Positions 18,528 through 27,627 of a DNA stretch of 64,000 bases are shown piece by piece. The first letter of the stretch is position 1, and each line of letters begins with the position of its first letter. Origin of the DNA: Pigmentiphaga litoralis. GTDB taxonomy: Bacteria > Pseudomonadota > Gammaproteobacteria > Burkholderiales > Burkholderiaceae_B. The notes under the pieces are model-generated. The model worked only from the letters and a program-made list of their open reading frames with translations. It had not been told where the DNA came from and did no database searches. The translations under genes and the position numbers were made by a program. The stretch spans positions 310,001-374,000 of the forward strand of contig NZ_JACCBP010000001.1 of NCBI RefSeq assembly GCF_013408655.1, in the 5' to 3' direction.

Positions 18528-19114
18528 GACCGTTCCGCCCCGGCGTCGGTTTCCGCCTTGATCACTTCCGCCGCGCCTTCCTTGGTCGGCGTCTTCATGT
18601 GCCGGCCCAGATAGATCGACTGGATGATCACGAAGGCAAGCAGCAGGCCGAAGATGCCGAATACCTTGAAGGTCACCCAGGTTTCGGTCGGCCAGTTGTA
18701 GGCGACGTACAGGTTGACGCAGCCCACCACGGCAAAAAACAGCGCCCATGCCGTGTTCAGGCGGTTCCAGATCGCGTCGGGCAACTGGATCTGCGCGCCC
18801 AGCATGCTGCGCATCAGGTTTTTCTTGGCAATGAACTGTCCGCCCAGCAACACCACGGCGAACAGCCAGTACAGCACGGTGGGCTTCCACTTGATGAACA
18901 GTTCGTTGTGCAGGAAGAGCGTTGCCCCGCCAAACACGACGATGATCGTCAGGTTGATCCAGTGCATGGGCTCGATTTTCTTGCGCCGGGCGACCAGCCA
19001 CACGATCTGCAGCACGCTGGCGGCCATGGCGACGCCGGTCGCGACATACAGGTCGGCAAACTTGTAGGCGCCAAAAAAGAGCAGGAGGGGAAATAGATCG
19101 AACAGAAGTTTCAT
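18524..19114 (-). CDS. yciB: YciB/IspZ inner-membrane septation protein A
   Basis: A 196-residue polytopic inner-membrane protein. It starts MKLLFDLFPLLLFFGAYK, the family's hallmark opening, and continues with about five to six hydrophobic segments and the conserved MHWINLTIIVVFGGATL, KWKPTVLYW and NRLNTAWALFF blocks. It is linked to septation and envelope stability. The frame extends 21 codons upstream but conservation begins at ATG 19114. It is the first gene of the yciB-bolA-ppiC operon; a perfect nested palindrome lies about 140-175 bp upstream. Confidence 0.94.
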   Translation of the reverse strand: MKLLFDLFPLLLFFGAYKFADLYVATGVAMAASVLQIVWLVARRKKIEPMHWINLTIIVVFGGATLFLHNELFIKWKPTVLYWLFAVVLLGGQFIAKKNLMRSMLGAQIQLPDAIWNRLNTAWALFFAVVGCVNLYVAYNWPTETWVTFKVFGIFGLLLAFVIIQSIYLGRHMKTPTKEGAAEVIKAETDAGAERS

Positions 19115-19449
19115 TGGGGCTCGATAGTCAGGAAACGGGCCTTGGCCGCGGTGCACCCGGGGCGCGCGCGGTGGCAAGGGAAGGGAGCTTATCGCGGATC
19201 GGCGCGGGAAGGGAATCGGCGCGGTCCGCTTCGTATGGCGGCGGTCTTGTGAGCGCCCTCTATATATAGAGGTGCTCTATATATAGAGGGGTGGGATTTC
19301 AAGCGGCCCGGCTGTCGGGGCGCAGCGTGCTAACTGGCCGGTGGGTCGGTGCAGCCATGCATTGCCGGCGCGCTGGGCCTGTACCGCGTGGTGGACGAGT
19401 TGGATCGGGAGGTCGCGGCCTGCAAGGGAGCCGCGACATCCCGTTCGGA
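19115..19449 (-). other. 335-bp intergenic region between msrB and yciB
   Basis: It contains the 35-bp nested palindrome at 19256-19290 in otherwise GC-rich sequence, and presumably the yciB promoter. No T-tract terminator for msrB and no coding frame were recognised. Confidence 0.6.
19256..19290. repeat. perfect 16-bp inverted repeat made of two 14-bp palindromes
   Basis: CTCTATATATAGAG occurs twice (19258-19271 and 19275-19288), separated by GTG. Each copy is itself a perfect palindrome, and the two copies with flanking C/G also pair as a 16-bp hairpin with a 3-nt loop. No T tract follows on either strand. The copies are 17 bp apart centre to centre. Confidence 0.95.
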
Positions 19450-19875
19450 TCAGCGCGAGGCGCCCGCGGCCGGGCTGAACGGTTCGAACTTGAGCGAGAC
19501 GGAGTTGATGCAATACCGCACGCCGGTCGGCGGGGGGCCGTCGGGAAACACGTGGCCCAGATGGGCGTCGCACACGTTGCACAGTACTTCGGTGCGAACC
19601 ATGCCGTGGGTGGTGTCCCGCTCCTCGCGCACGTTGTCGGGATTAAGCGCCTTGAAGTAACTGGGCCAGCCGCAAGACGAATCGAATTTGGTGTCCGACG
19701 CAAACAGCGGCGTGTTGCAGGCGACGCAGCGGTAGATGCCCGGCTCGTGGTGATCCCAGTATTCACCCGTAAAGGCGCGCTCGGTCGCCTTTTCCCGTGC
19801 GACCGCGTATTGCATCGGGGTCAGCAGGGTGCGCCATTCGGCGTCGGATTTGTTCACTTTCTTTGGAGCTGTCAT
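19450..19875 (-). CDS. msrB: peptide-methionine (R)-S-oxide reductase
   Basis: A 141-residue MsrB that reduces the R epimer of methionine sulfoxide in proteins. It has both zinc CXXC pairs (CVAC, CNVC), the substrate loop [33 protein letters not shown] with the catalytic Cys in RYCINS, and no signal peptide, so cytosolic. Its ATG is 10 bp after the selO stop on the same strand, so the two are almost certainly co-transcribed. Confidence 0.95.
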   Translation of the reverse strand: MTAPKKVNKSDAEWRTLLTPMQYAVAREKATERAFTGEYWDHHEPGIYRCVACNTPLFASDTKFDSSCGWPSYFKALNPDNVREERDTTHGMVRTEVLCNVCDAHLGHVFPDGPPPTGVRYCINSVSLKFEPFSPAAGASR

Positions 19876-19885
19876 GCGGGGGTCC

Positions 19886-21409
19886 TCACGAAGAACAACT
19901 GACTTCCAGATGGCTCGCCCAGTCGGGCGGGATACGGCAGTAGGCGTCGAATCCCGGTCTTTCCGTATACGGATCCTTCAACAGCATCACCAGCGTCTCG
20001 ATTTCCGAGGTGTCGCGCTGCGTGGCGGCCCGAATCGCCGTTTCAGCCAGGTGATTGCGCAATACATAGAGCGGGTTGATCCGGTTCATCGCGTCGGCCC
20101 GCGCGGCGTCATCCAGATCATCCTCGCGCAGGCGGGCCCGGTAGGTGTCCAGCCAGGCTTCGGCGGCCGGACGGTCCGCGAACAGGTCCACAAACGTTTC
20201 CCGGCCGGCCGATGCCGCCGCTTCGGTGGCCGGATCCTTGTGCACCTGCGCCAGGCGGCGGAAGCTGAGCGTAAAGTCGGCGCCGTTGCGGTGCATGACG
20301 GCCCACAGGGCGTTGACCAGATCGGCATCCGACTCACGCCAGGCAGCCAGCCCCAGCTTGCGGGCCATCAGGCCATGGAAGGTGTCCAGGAAGGTGGCTT
20401 CGTAGCCGTCCAGCGACGCGCGAATGGCGTCTTCGTCCTCGATCAACGGGAACAAGGCCCCGGCCAGCTTGTACAGGTTCCAGTGGCCCACCGCCGGCTG
20501 TGCGTCCCAGGCATAACGGCCCGCGCTGTCGGTGTGGTTGCAGATGTGATGGGCATCGAACGCGTCCATGAAGCCATAAGGGCCGTAGTCCAGCGTCAGG
20601 CCAAGAATCGACATATTGTCGGTATTCATGACCCCATGACAGAAGCCCACCACCTGCCACTGCGCCATCAGCGCCGCCGTGCGCCGGGTAACCTCGGCCA
20701 GCAATCGCAGGTACGGGCCGCCCGCCACGTCGGCCGCGCCTTCCGGCGCCGTCCGGCATTCGGGGTAGAAGTGATCGATCACATAATCCGCCAGGACGCG
20801 CAGCGGTTCGATCTGCTGCCGGCTGGCCCAGTGTTCGAACGACCCGAAGCGCACGAACGACGGCGACATGCGGGTCACGACGGCTGCGGTTTCCATCGTT
20901 TCGCGGCGGACCGGATCGTCGGACGCCACCAGCGCGAGCGCGCGGGTGGTCGGAATGCCCAGGCCCACCATGGCTTCTGACGCCAGATATTCGCGTACCG
21001 ATGAGCGGAGCACCGCCTTGCCGTCCCCCATCCGCGAATAGGGAGTGCGTCCGGAACCCTTCAGTTGCAGTTCCCAGGGGCCAGCGGGTGTGTCGACTTC
21101 ACCCAGCAGCAACGCGCGCCCGTCACCCAACTGGCCAGCCCACACGCCGAACTGATGCCCGCTGTAGACGGCCGCCAGCGACACGCCGCCCGGCAGGGGG
21201 GCGGCGCCGGAAAACACGCGCAGGAATTCGGGAGTGGTGAACACGTCGGGCGACAGACCGATCAGCGCCGCGGCGTCGGCATTGGCGTGGACCAGCCACG
21301 GGTCGGTCAGGGGTTGGGCAGTGACCCGGGTGTAGAAATCGGGTGACGCGTCGGCAAAGGAATTGACAACCTTCAGGGCGTCGAGCGTAGGAGCAAGAGG
21401 GGTAGTCAT
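19886..21409 (-). CDS. selO: SelO pseudokinase-fold protein AMP-transferase (YdiU)
   Basis: A 507-residue member of the SelO/YdiU family, which AMPylates proteins through an inverted ATP orientation in a kinase fold. Visible: [25 protein letters not shown], the ATP-site Lys in [14 protein letters not shown], and the catalytic Asp/Asn stretch [24 protein letters not shown]. The C terminus is EVSCSS, with Cys (codon TGT) where many family members have selenocysteine; this Cys can form a redox-sensitive disulfide in homologues. It is followed at 10 bp by msrB, coupling two oxidative-stress functions. Confidence 0.94.
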   Translation of the reverse strand: MTTPLAPTLDALKVVNSFADASPDFYTRVTAQPLTDPWLVHANADAAALIGLSPDVFTTPEFLRVFSGAAPLPGGVSLAAVYSGHQFGVWAGQLGDGRALLLGEVDTPAGPWELQLKGSGRTPYSRMGDGKAVLRSSVREYLASEAMVGLGIPTTRALALVASDDPVRRETMETAAVVTRMSPSFVRFGSFEHWASRQQIEPLRVLADYVIDHFYPECRTAPEGAADVAGGPYLRLLAEVTRRTAALMAQWQVVGFCHGVMNTDNMSILGLTLDYGPYGFMDAFDAHHICNHTDSAGRYAWDAQPAVGHWNLYKLAGALFPLIEDEDAIRASLDGYEATFLDTFHGLMARKLGLAAWRESDADLVNALWAVMHRNGADFTLSFRRLAQVHKDPATEAAASAGRETFVDLFADRPAAEAWLDTYRARLREDDLDDAARADAMNRINPLYVLRNHLAETAIRAATQRDTSEIETLVMLLKDPYTERPGFDAYCRIPPDWASHLEVSCSS

Positions 21410-21577
21410 GGCCAGGGCTAGGGCGGGGTGACTCGATAAAAGAAGGTTAACCTATTTGTCTGGTGGCGACGGTGGGCTTCGTCGCAAGGTGTTGCCGGGC
21501 GTATCGTGCGTTCCGGTCGTGGATTGCGCGTCGTTTTTTTGTGCGCCGGTTGCCGGTATTCGGGGGGGAGTTCGGGT

Positions 21578-22558
21578 TTGGAAGGCGGGATCGTTGCGCT
21601 GCTCAATGGCATCAGCTATGGGCTGTTGCTGTTCATGCTGTCGGCAGGACTGACCCTCATCTTCAGCATGATGGGTGTGATCAATTTCGCCCACGCCAGT
21701 TTCTACATGGTGGGGGCGTATGCGGCCTACGCCATCGCGACTCAGATCGATGCCTCGCCTGCCTGGGCCGGGGCCGGCTTCTGGGCTGCCCTGGTGCTGG
21801 CGCCGCTGGGGGTCGGCGTGCTGGGCGCGCTGGTGGAACGGTTTGGCTTGCGGCGGGTGCGCGGGCAGGGCCACGTGGCCGAACTGCTGTTCACCTTTGC
21901 GTTGGCCTACGTGATTGCCGAGGTCGTCCAACTGATCTGGGGGCGATCCGCCGTGCCCTACCGGCTGCCGGAATCGCTGCAGCAGCCGCTATTTGTCGTG
22001 GATGGCACGCAGTTTCCGGCCTACCGGGCGTTGATGATGGCGGTGGCGGGCGGCATGCTGCTGGCGCTGTGGATCTTGCTGCATCGCACGCGAGTGGGGC
22101 TGGTGATCCAGGCGGCCATGACGCATCCTTCCATGGTCGAAGCGCTGGGGCACGACGTGCCGCGGGTGCTGATGGCGGTGTTTGCGGGCGGGTGCCTGCT
22201 CGCGGGGCTGGCCGGCGCGGTCGGCGGCAGTGTGTTCGTGACCGATCCGGGCATGGCGCTGGCGGTGGGGCCAATCGTGTTCGTGGTGACCGTGGTGGGC
22301 GGCCTGGGGTCGTTGACCGGGGCGTTTGTGGCCAGTCTGTTGATCGGTGTGCTGCAGACATTGGCGGTCGGTTTCGATACGTCGGTGGGGGATCTGATCG
22401 GCGTGACCGCGGGATCGGCCGCCGACGGATTGGCCGCATCCTTCGCGCCCTTGCTGGCCTTGCCCCTGTCGCGGATTGCGCCCGTCCTGCCGTATCTGGT
22501 GCTGGTGGGGGTGCTGATCTGGCGGCCGTTCGGTTTGCTGGGAAGGCGCGAGTCGTGA
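21578..22558 (+). CDS. livH: branched-chain amino acid ABC permease LivH-type
   Basis: A 326-residue inner-membrane permease with about eight hydrophobic helices. The N terminus GIVALLNGISYGLLLFMLSAGLTL and MGVINFAHASFYMVGAY are family hallmarks, as is VVTVVGGLGSLTGAFVASLLIG near the end. I chose TTG 21578, 7 nt after a strong GGGGGGGAG site; an ATG at 21506 would add 24 non-hydrophobic residues with no ribosome site. First gene of livHMGF, each overlapping or nearly touching the next. No periplasmic binding protein gene is present here. Confidence 0.9.
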   Translation: MEGGIVALLNGISYGLLLFMLSAGLTLIFSMMGVINFAHASFYMVGAYAAYAIATQIDASPAWAGAGFWAALVLAPLGVGVLGALVERFGLRRVRGQGHVAELLFTFALAYVIAEVVQLIWGRSAVPYRLPESLQQPLFVVDGTQFPAYRALMMAVAGGMLLALWILLHRTRVGLVIQAAMTHPSMVEALGHDVPRVLMAVFAGGCLLAGLAGAVGGSVFVTDPGMALAVGPIVFVVTVVGGLGSLTGAFVASLLIGVLQTLAVGFDTSVGDLIGVTAGSAADGLAASFAPLLALPLSRIAPVLPYLVLVGVLIWRPFGLLGRRES

Positions 22559-23903
22559 AGGAAGGTGCGGTGGAGTCCTCTGGCGGCGCGTTGCCGGCCA
22601 TGCCCGGGCCGGGGCGTGCCATGGCGCGGGCCGGGTGGCCGCTGATGATTTGGGGCGGCGCCGCCCTGGTGTTGCTGCTGGCGCCGTGGCTGCTGGGCGG
22701 CGCGTCCGGCAATGCCTACGCGGTGACCCTGCTGTCGCACCTGTGCGCCATGACGGTGTTCGCGCTGTCCTACAACTTGCTGCTGGGCCAGACCGGGCTG
22801 CTGTCATTTGGCCATGCCGTTTATGCCGGCATGGGCGGGTGGGTCGCGGTGCGCGCGCTGAACCTGGCCGGCGACGGACTGCCTTTGCCGGTCTCGCTGG
22901 TTCCCCTGGTCGGCGGACTGGGGGGCGCGGTGGTTGGTCTGCTGTTCGGGCTGCTGACCACGCGGCGGGGCGGCACGCCGTTCGCGATGATCTCGCTGGG
23001 AATTGGCGAGTTGATGTACGCGCTTGCAGCCATGTTCCCCGGTTGGTTCGGCGGCGAGGCAGGCATCGCCACCAATCGGGTCGTGGGCGATCCGGTGTGG
23101 GGGATCACTTTCGGCCCGGACATCGAAATCTATTACCTGACGGCGGCCTGGAGCTTGGCCGCCGCGCTTGCCATGTACGGACTGACCCGTACGCCGCTTG
23201 GACGGATGGCCAGCGCCGTGCGCGATAACGCGCAGCGCGTTGGCTTCATTGGCTACGACCCGAAGCGGGTGCGCTGCACGATGCTGGTTGCCGCCGCGTT
23301 CTTTGCCGGCATGTCGGGCGCGCTGACGGCCTTGAATGTCGAAGTGGTCAGCGCCGAAAGCCTGGGGTCGATGCGATCGGGCATGGTGCTGCTGGCGGTG
23401 GTGATCGGCGGGTCGGCCTACTTTGTCGGGCCGGTGCTCGGCGCGATCACCGTCACGCTGATGGCGATGGCCTTGTCGCGCCACACGCCGGCCTGGCAGC
23501 TGTACCTTGGGCTCGGATTTGCCGCGACCGTAATGTTTGTGCCGGGCGGCATCGCAGGGTTCGCCGCGGATCAGGGCCGGCAGTGGCGGGAACGCGGCTG
23601 GCGGATGCTGTCGGTTCCGTATGTCCTGGCGGCGTCGGGCGTGCTGGTGCTGGTGTTCGGCACGGTTGAACTGGTCGAGCCGCTGTATCGCGAGCGCTTG
23701 CGGCTCGGGCAGGCGGCGCCGGTGCCAGACGCGGCGGCTGCAGCGTCCGGAGGGTGGGAGATCGGGGGCGGAATGCCGTGGTGGATGGCGGTGGTGGTGA
23801 TGGCTGCGGGGATTGGCATGTTGGTGCTGGCGCGCCGGTTCAGGGCCCGGGCTGAGGGCGGCCAGGATCATGGCTCGGCGGTGTCGGACCGGAGGGCGAG
23901 TTG

Positions 23904-23904
<1 letters not shown>
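22555..23904 (+). CDS. livM: branched-chain amino acid ABC permease LivM-type with C-terminal extension
   Basis: A 449-residue permease. The core is typical of LivM: LLLGQTGLLSFGHAVYAGMGG, GTPFAMISLGIGELMYA, FPGWFGGEAGI, GFIGYDPKRVRC and LTALNVEVVSAESLG. The GTG start overlaps the livH stop as GTGA; later ATGs at 22600 and 22621 are possible. After the usual end near VPGGIAGFAADQGRQW there are about 100 further residues holding two more hydrophobic segments (VPYVLAASGVLVLVFG and WWMAVVVMAAGIGMLVLA), unusual for the family. Confidence 0.9.
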
Positions 23905-24803
<899 letters not shown>

Positions 24804-24815
24804 CAGGGCGACATC

Positions 24816-25553
24816 ATGACAGGCGACACCATGAGCCGTCCTGATCACGCCGTGTCCCCGTTGATCGTGCAAGACCTGCACGCCTGGTATGGCGCAAGTC
24901 ATGTGCTGCAGGGCGTGAACCTGACCGTGCAGCCTGGCCAAATCGTGGCCTTGCTTGGCCGCAATGGCGCGGGCCGTTCCACGACAGCGCGCGCGTTGAT
25001 GGGCATGGTCCGGGCGCGCGGGAAGATGCAATGGCGGGGCGAGCAGTGGCTCGGACGCCGCACGTTCGACATCGCGCGTGCCGGCATCGGCTACGTACCG
25101 GAAAGCCGGGATGTGTTTCCCACGTTGACAGTACTGCAAAACCTGGCGCTGGGCGTGCGACGCGGCGGCCCGCCGTCGGCCTGGACCATGTCCGACACGT
25201 GGACGCAGTTCCCCCAGCTCGAGCGCCGCGCCCACACGCCCGCGCATGCCTTGTCGGGCGGCGAACAGCAGATGCTGTCGCTGAGCCGCACGCTGATGGG
25301 CGATCCCGCGCTGGTCATCATCGACGAACCGACCGAGGGCCTGGCGCCGATGCTGGTGGAGCAGGTCGCGCGCTGTCTGGAAGCGCTGAGGGACCGCGGG
25401 CGATCCGTGTTGCTGATCGAACAGCGTTTGGACATTGCCTTGCAAATTTCCAGTCGTCTGTATGTGCTGGGACATGGCAAGATCGTGTTCGAAGGAAGTC
25501 CCGACACCCTGCGCCTGGATGCCGCGGTGCGTCGCGACTGGATCGAGCTGTAG
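24816..25553 (+). CDS. livF: branched-chain amino acid ABC ATPase LivF-type with Arg in Walker A
   Basis: A 245-residue ABC ATPase, ended by DWIEL. The signature LSGGEQQM, Walker B VIIDEPTEGLAP and H-region LLIEQRLDIAL (LivF proteins have Gln or His here) are as expected. The Walker A motif reads GRNGAGRST, with Arg54 (codon CGT at 24975-24977) instead of the lysine that holds the ATP phosphates. The frame is otherwise intact and no stop or shift is seen, so this is not a decayed gene. The start could be ATG 24816 or ATG 24831. Confidence 0.9.
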   Translation: MTGDTMSRPDHAVSPLIVQDLHAWYGASHVLQGVNLTVQPGQIVALLGRNGAGRSTTARALMGMVRARGKMQWRGEQWLGRRTFDIARAGIGYVPESRDVFPTLTVLQNLALGVRRGGPPSAWTMSDTWTQFPQLERRAHTPAHALSGGEQQMLSLSRTLMGDPALVIIDEPTEGLAPMLVEQVARCLEALRDRGRSVLLIEQRLDIALQISSRLYVLGHGKIVFEGSPDTLRLDAAVRRDWIEL

Positions 25554-25623
25554 CAGACACACGTGCGATGCCGCGTTGCCGGCGTCGGCACGATCCCGAG
25601 CAGACATTACGACAAGGATAACC

Positions 25624-27534
25624 ATGGCTGCCGCCTACGAGGTCCGAGAGGACATCGCCGTCATTACCCTCGATAACCCGCCGGTCAACGGCCTGGGATT
25701 CATCACGCGCCGCGACCTGGTCGAAGGCGTTCAGCGCGCCTGTGAAGACAGCGCCATCCGGGCCATCATCGTGACCGGGGCCGGCAAGGCGTTTTCCGGC
25801 GGAACGGACAGCGAGGAATTCAACACCCCCAAGGCGCTTCAGGAACCCATCGTGCTGTCGACGATCAATCAGGTCGAAGCGTCCACCAAGCCCGTGATCG
25901 CCGCGATCCACGGGGTGGCCATGGGCGTGGGACTCGAACTGGCCCTGGGCTGCCATTACCGCGTCGCCGCGCCTGACGCGCGCCTGGCCCTGCCCGAAGT
26001 GCGGCTTGGTCTGATGCCCGGCGCCGGCGGCACGCAGCGTTTGCCGCGCGCCATCGGCGTGCCGCGCGCGCTGGCCATGATCCTGTCCGGTGATCCCCTG
26101 CCAGCGACTGACTTTGCCGATACGCCCTTGATCCAGGCGCTGATCGAAGGTGACCTGGTCGACGGCGCCTGTGACTTCGCGCGCCGGGTCGTCATTCCGG
26201 CCGCCGCTGACGGGCAAGTACCGCGCTTGCGTGACCTTGACGTGGACACCAGCGGCGCGGCGCTGGCCATCGAGCAGGCACGCGCGGGCATTGCGAACAC
26301 GTCGCCGGAACTGCTTGCTCCCGCTCACTGCATCGACGCGATCGAGGCGGCAACCACCGACCCTTTCGAGCAAGGCATGCGCCGTGAACGCGAGTCCTTC
26401 CTGACCCTGCTGGAATCGCCGCAATCACGGGCTTTCCGGCACGGGTTGATGAGCGAGCGGGAGGCAGGCAAGGTCGATGGCCTGCCTGCCGACGTGACCG
26501 CCGGACCGCTGGATGTGATCGCGGTAGTGGGGGAGGGCGGACATGGCCTGGACCTGGCGCAGGTTGCCGCGCGCGCCGGGTGCACGGTGCTGTGGTTCAA
26601 CACCGCCGAAGGCGCGGTGACCGTGTCCGCGGCGGCAGCTGCCGCCGCCGATTCGGCCAACGCGGGTGCGGCCGGGACGGCGGCGGGTGACGCGACCGGC
26701 ACCGTGCCGGAAACGTTTGACAGCCTGACGCACGTTACCGAATTGGCCGCCCTGGCCGATGCGGACCTGGTGATCGTGACCTCGCAGCCCGGCATGGATC
26801 CGGATCTGCCCCTGTTCGAAGATCTTGACGAACTCATGAAGCCCGATGCGATCCTGGCGGCCGATGCGGCCACCACCGACATCGATGCCCTGGCGTCCTT
26901 TACGCAGCGCCCGGACAAGGTCGTGGCTTTGCATGGCTGCCGATCGTCGCGGGGCGTGGGCGTGCTTGAAGTGGGCCGCGGCAAACATACCGACGACAAA
27001 ACAATTGCCACCGTGCTGGCGTTCGCCAAGCGAGTGGAACTGCCGGCAATCGTGTGCGTCGGGCTGAATGGACTGATCGGCGAACGCATGCGCCGCCGGT
27101 ATGGCCGCCATGTCGAATCGCTGCAGGATCGCGGCGTGCCGCTGGCGCGGATCATCCATGCACTGGGCGCGTTCGGTTTTGACCCGCCACCGTTGTTGCC
27201 CGACATGGCGCCCGAAGCCGTGGCCCCCGACACCAGCGGCATCGATGACGCCAAGATCGTGGAATACCTGATGTGCGGTCTGGTCAACGAGGCGTCGCAC
27301 CTGCTGGACGAAGGCATCGCTCAACGCGCATCGGATATCGATCTCGTCTGCCTGAAAGGTTATGGCTTTCCGGAGCACACGGGTGGACCGCTCTGTTATG
27401 CGCATGAACGCGGCCTGGACTGCATGGTGGCGAGTCTGCTGGAACATGGTGAGTCCTGTCCTATCGAAACGCACGATTGGGTGCCGTCGCCGCTCCTGGT
27501 GCGTCTGGCGTCGGAAGGGCGTCGGTTCGATTAG
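25624..27534 (+). CDS. FadJ/FadB-like enoyl-CoA hydratase with divergent 3-hydroxyacyl-CoA dehydrogenase half
   Basis: A 636-residue two-part protein. Residues 1-190 are a crotonase domain with both catalytic glutamates in context (GVGLELALG; LPEVRLGLMPGAGGTQRLP), so hydration of enoyl-CoA is plausible. From about 300, a Rossmann motif VGEGGHG starts the dehydrogenase half. The catalytic block usually GxHFFNP...LVE reads ALHGCRSS...LEV: His and Glu kept, the FFNP part lost. The C-terminal domain is recognisable (KGYGFPEHTGGPLCYAHERGL). An Ala-rich stretch with a run of seven Ala after the Rossmann strand adds length. The start ATG 25624 follows AAGGA. It lies 70 bp after livF and may share its transcript. 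Confidence 0.82.
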   Translation: MAAAYEVREDIAVITLDNPPVNGLGFITRRDLVEGVQRACEDSAIRAIIVTGAGKAFSGGTDSEEFNTPKALQEPIVLSTINQVEASTKPVIAAIHGVAMGVGLELALGCHYRVAAPDARLALPEVRLGLMPGAGGTQRLPRAIGVPRALAMILSGDPLPATDFADTPLIQALIEGDLVDGACDFARRVVIPAAADGQVPRLRDLDVDTSGAALAIEQARAGIANTSPELLAPAHCIDAIEAATTDPFEQGMRRERESFLTLLESPQSRAFRHGLMSEREAGKVDGLPADVTAGPLDVIAVVGEGGHGLDLAQVAARAGCTVLWFNTAEGAVTVSAAAAAAADSANAGAAGTAAGDATGTVPETFDSLTHVTELAALADADLVIVTSQPGMDPDLPLFEDLDELMKPDAILAADAATTDIDALASFTQRPDKVVALHGCRSSRGVGVLEVGRGKHTDDKTIATVLAFAKRVELPAIVCVGLNGLIGERMRRRYGRHVESLQDRGVPLARIIHALGAFGFDPPPLLPDMAPEAVAPDTSGIDDAKIVEYLMCGLVNEASHLLDEGIAQRASDIDLVCLKGYGFPEHTGGPLCYAHERGLDCMVASLLEHGESCPIETHDWVPSPLLVRLASEGRRFD

Positions 27535-27570
27535 CGCCACGACGCGGCAAGCGTGCGCTGTCGCGCCGGA

Positions 27571-27617
27571 CGTAAAAAAACCCGGCTACGCAAACTGACG
27601 TAGCCGGGTTTTTTACG
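27571..27617. terminator. bidirectional terminator between fadJ-like and phoH
   Basis: Stem CCCGGCTACG / CGTAGCCGGG extended by A7/T6 and CGT/ACG, with an 8-nt loop; T runs exist on both strands, serving two convergent genes. Confidence 0.95.
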
Positions 27618-27627
27618 GGCCGAGCGA

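Noticed and set aside
19256..19290. Rho-independent terminator of msrB
   Set aside because: The hairpin has no T tract on either strand and the stem is AT-rich; it is better kept as an unexplained palindrome.
19886..19910. Selenocysteine insertion in SelO
   Set aside because: The codon at the expected position is TGT (Cys), followed by Ser-Ser and a normal TGA stop.
24816..25553. livF as a pseudogene because of the Walker A Arg
   Set aside because: The frame is complete and all other motifs (LSGGEQ, Walker B, D-loop) are intact, so loss of function is not implied.
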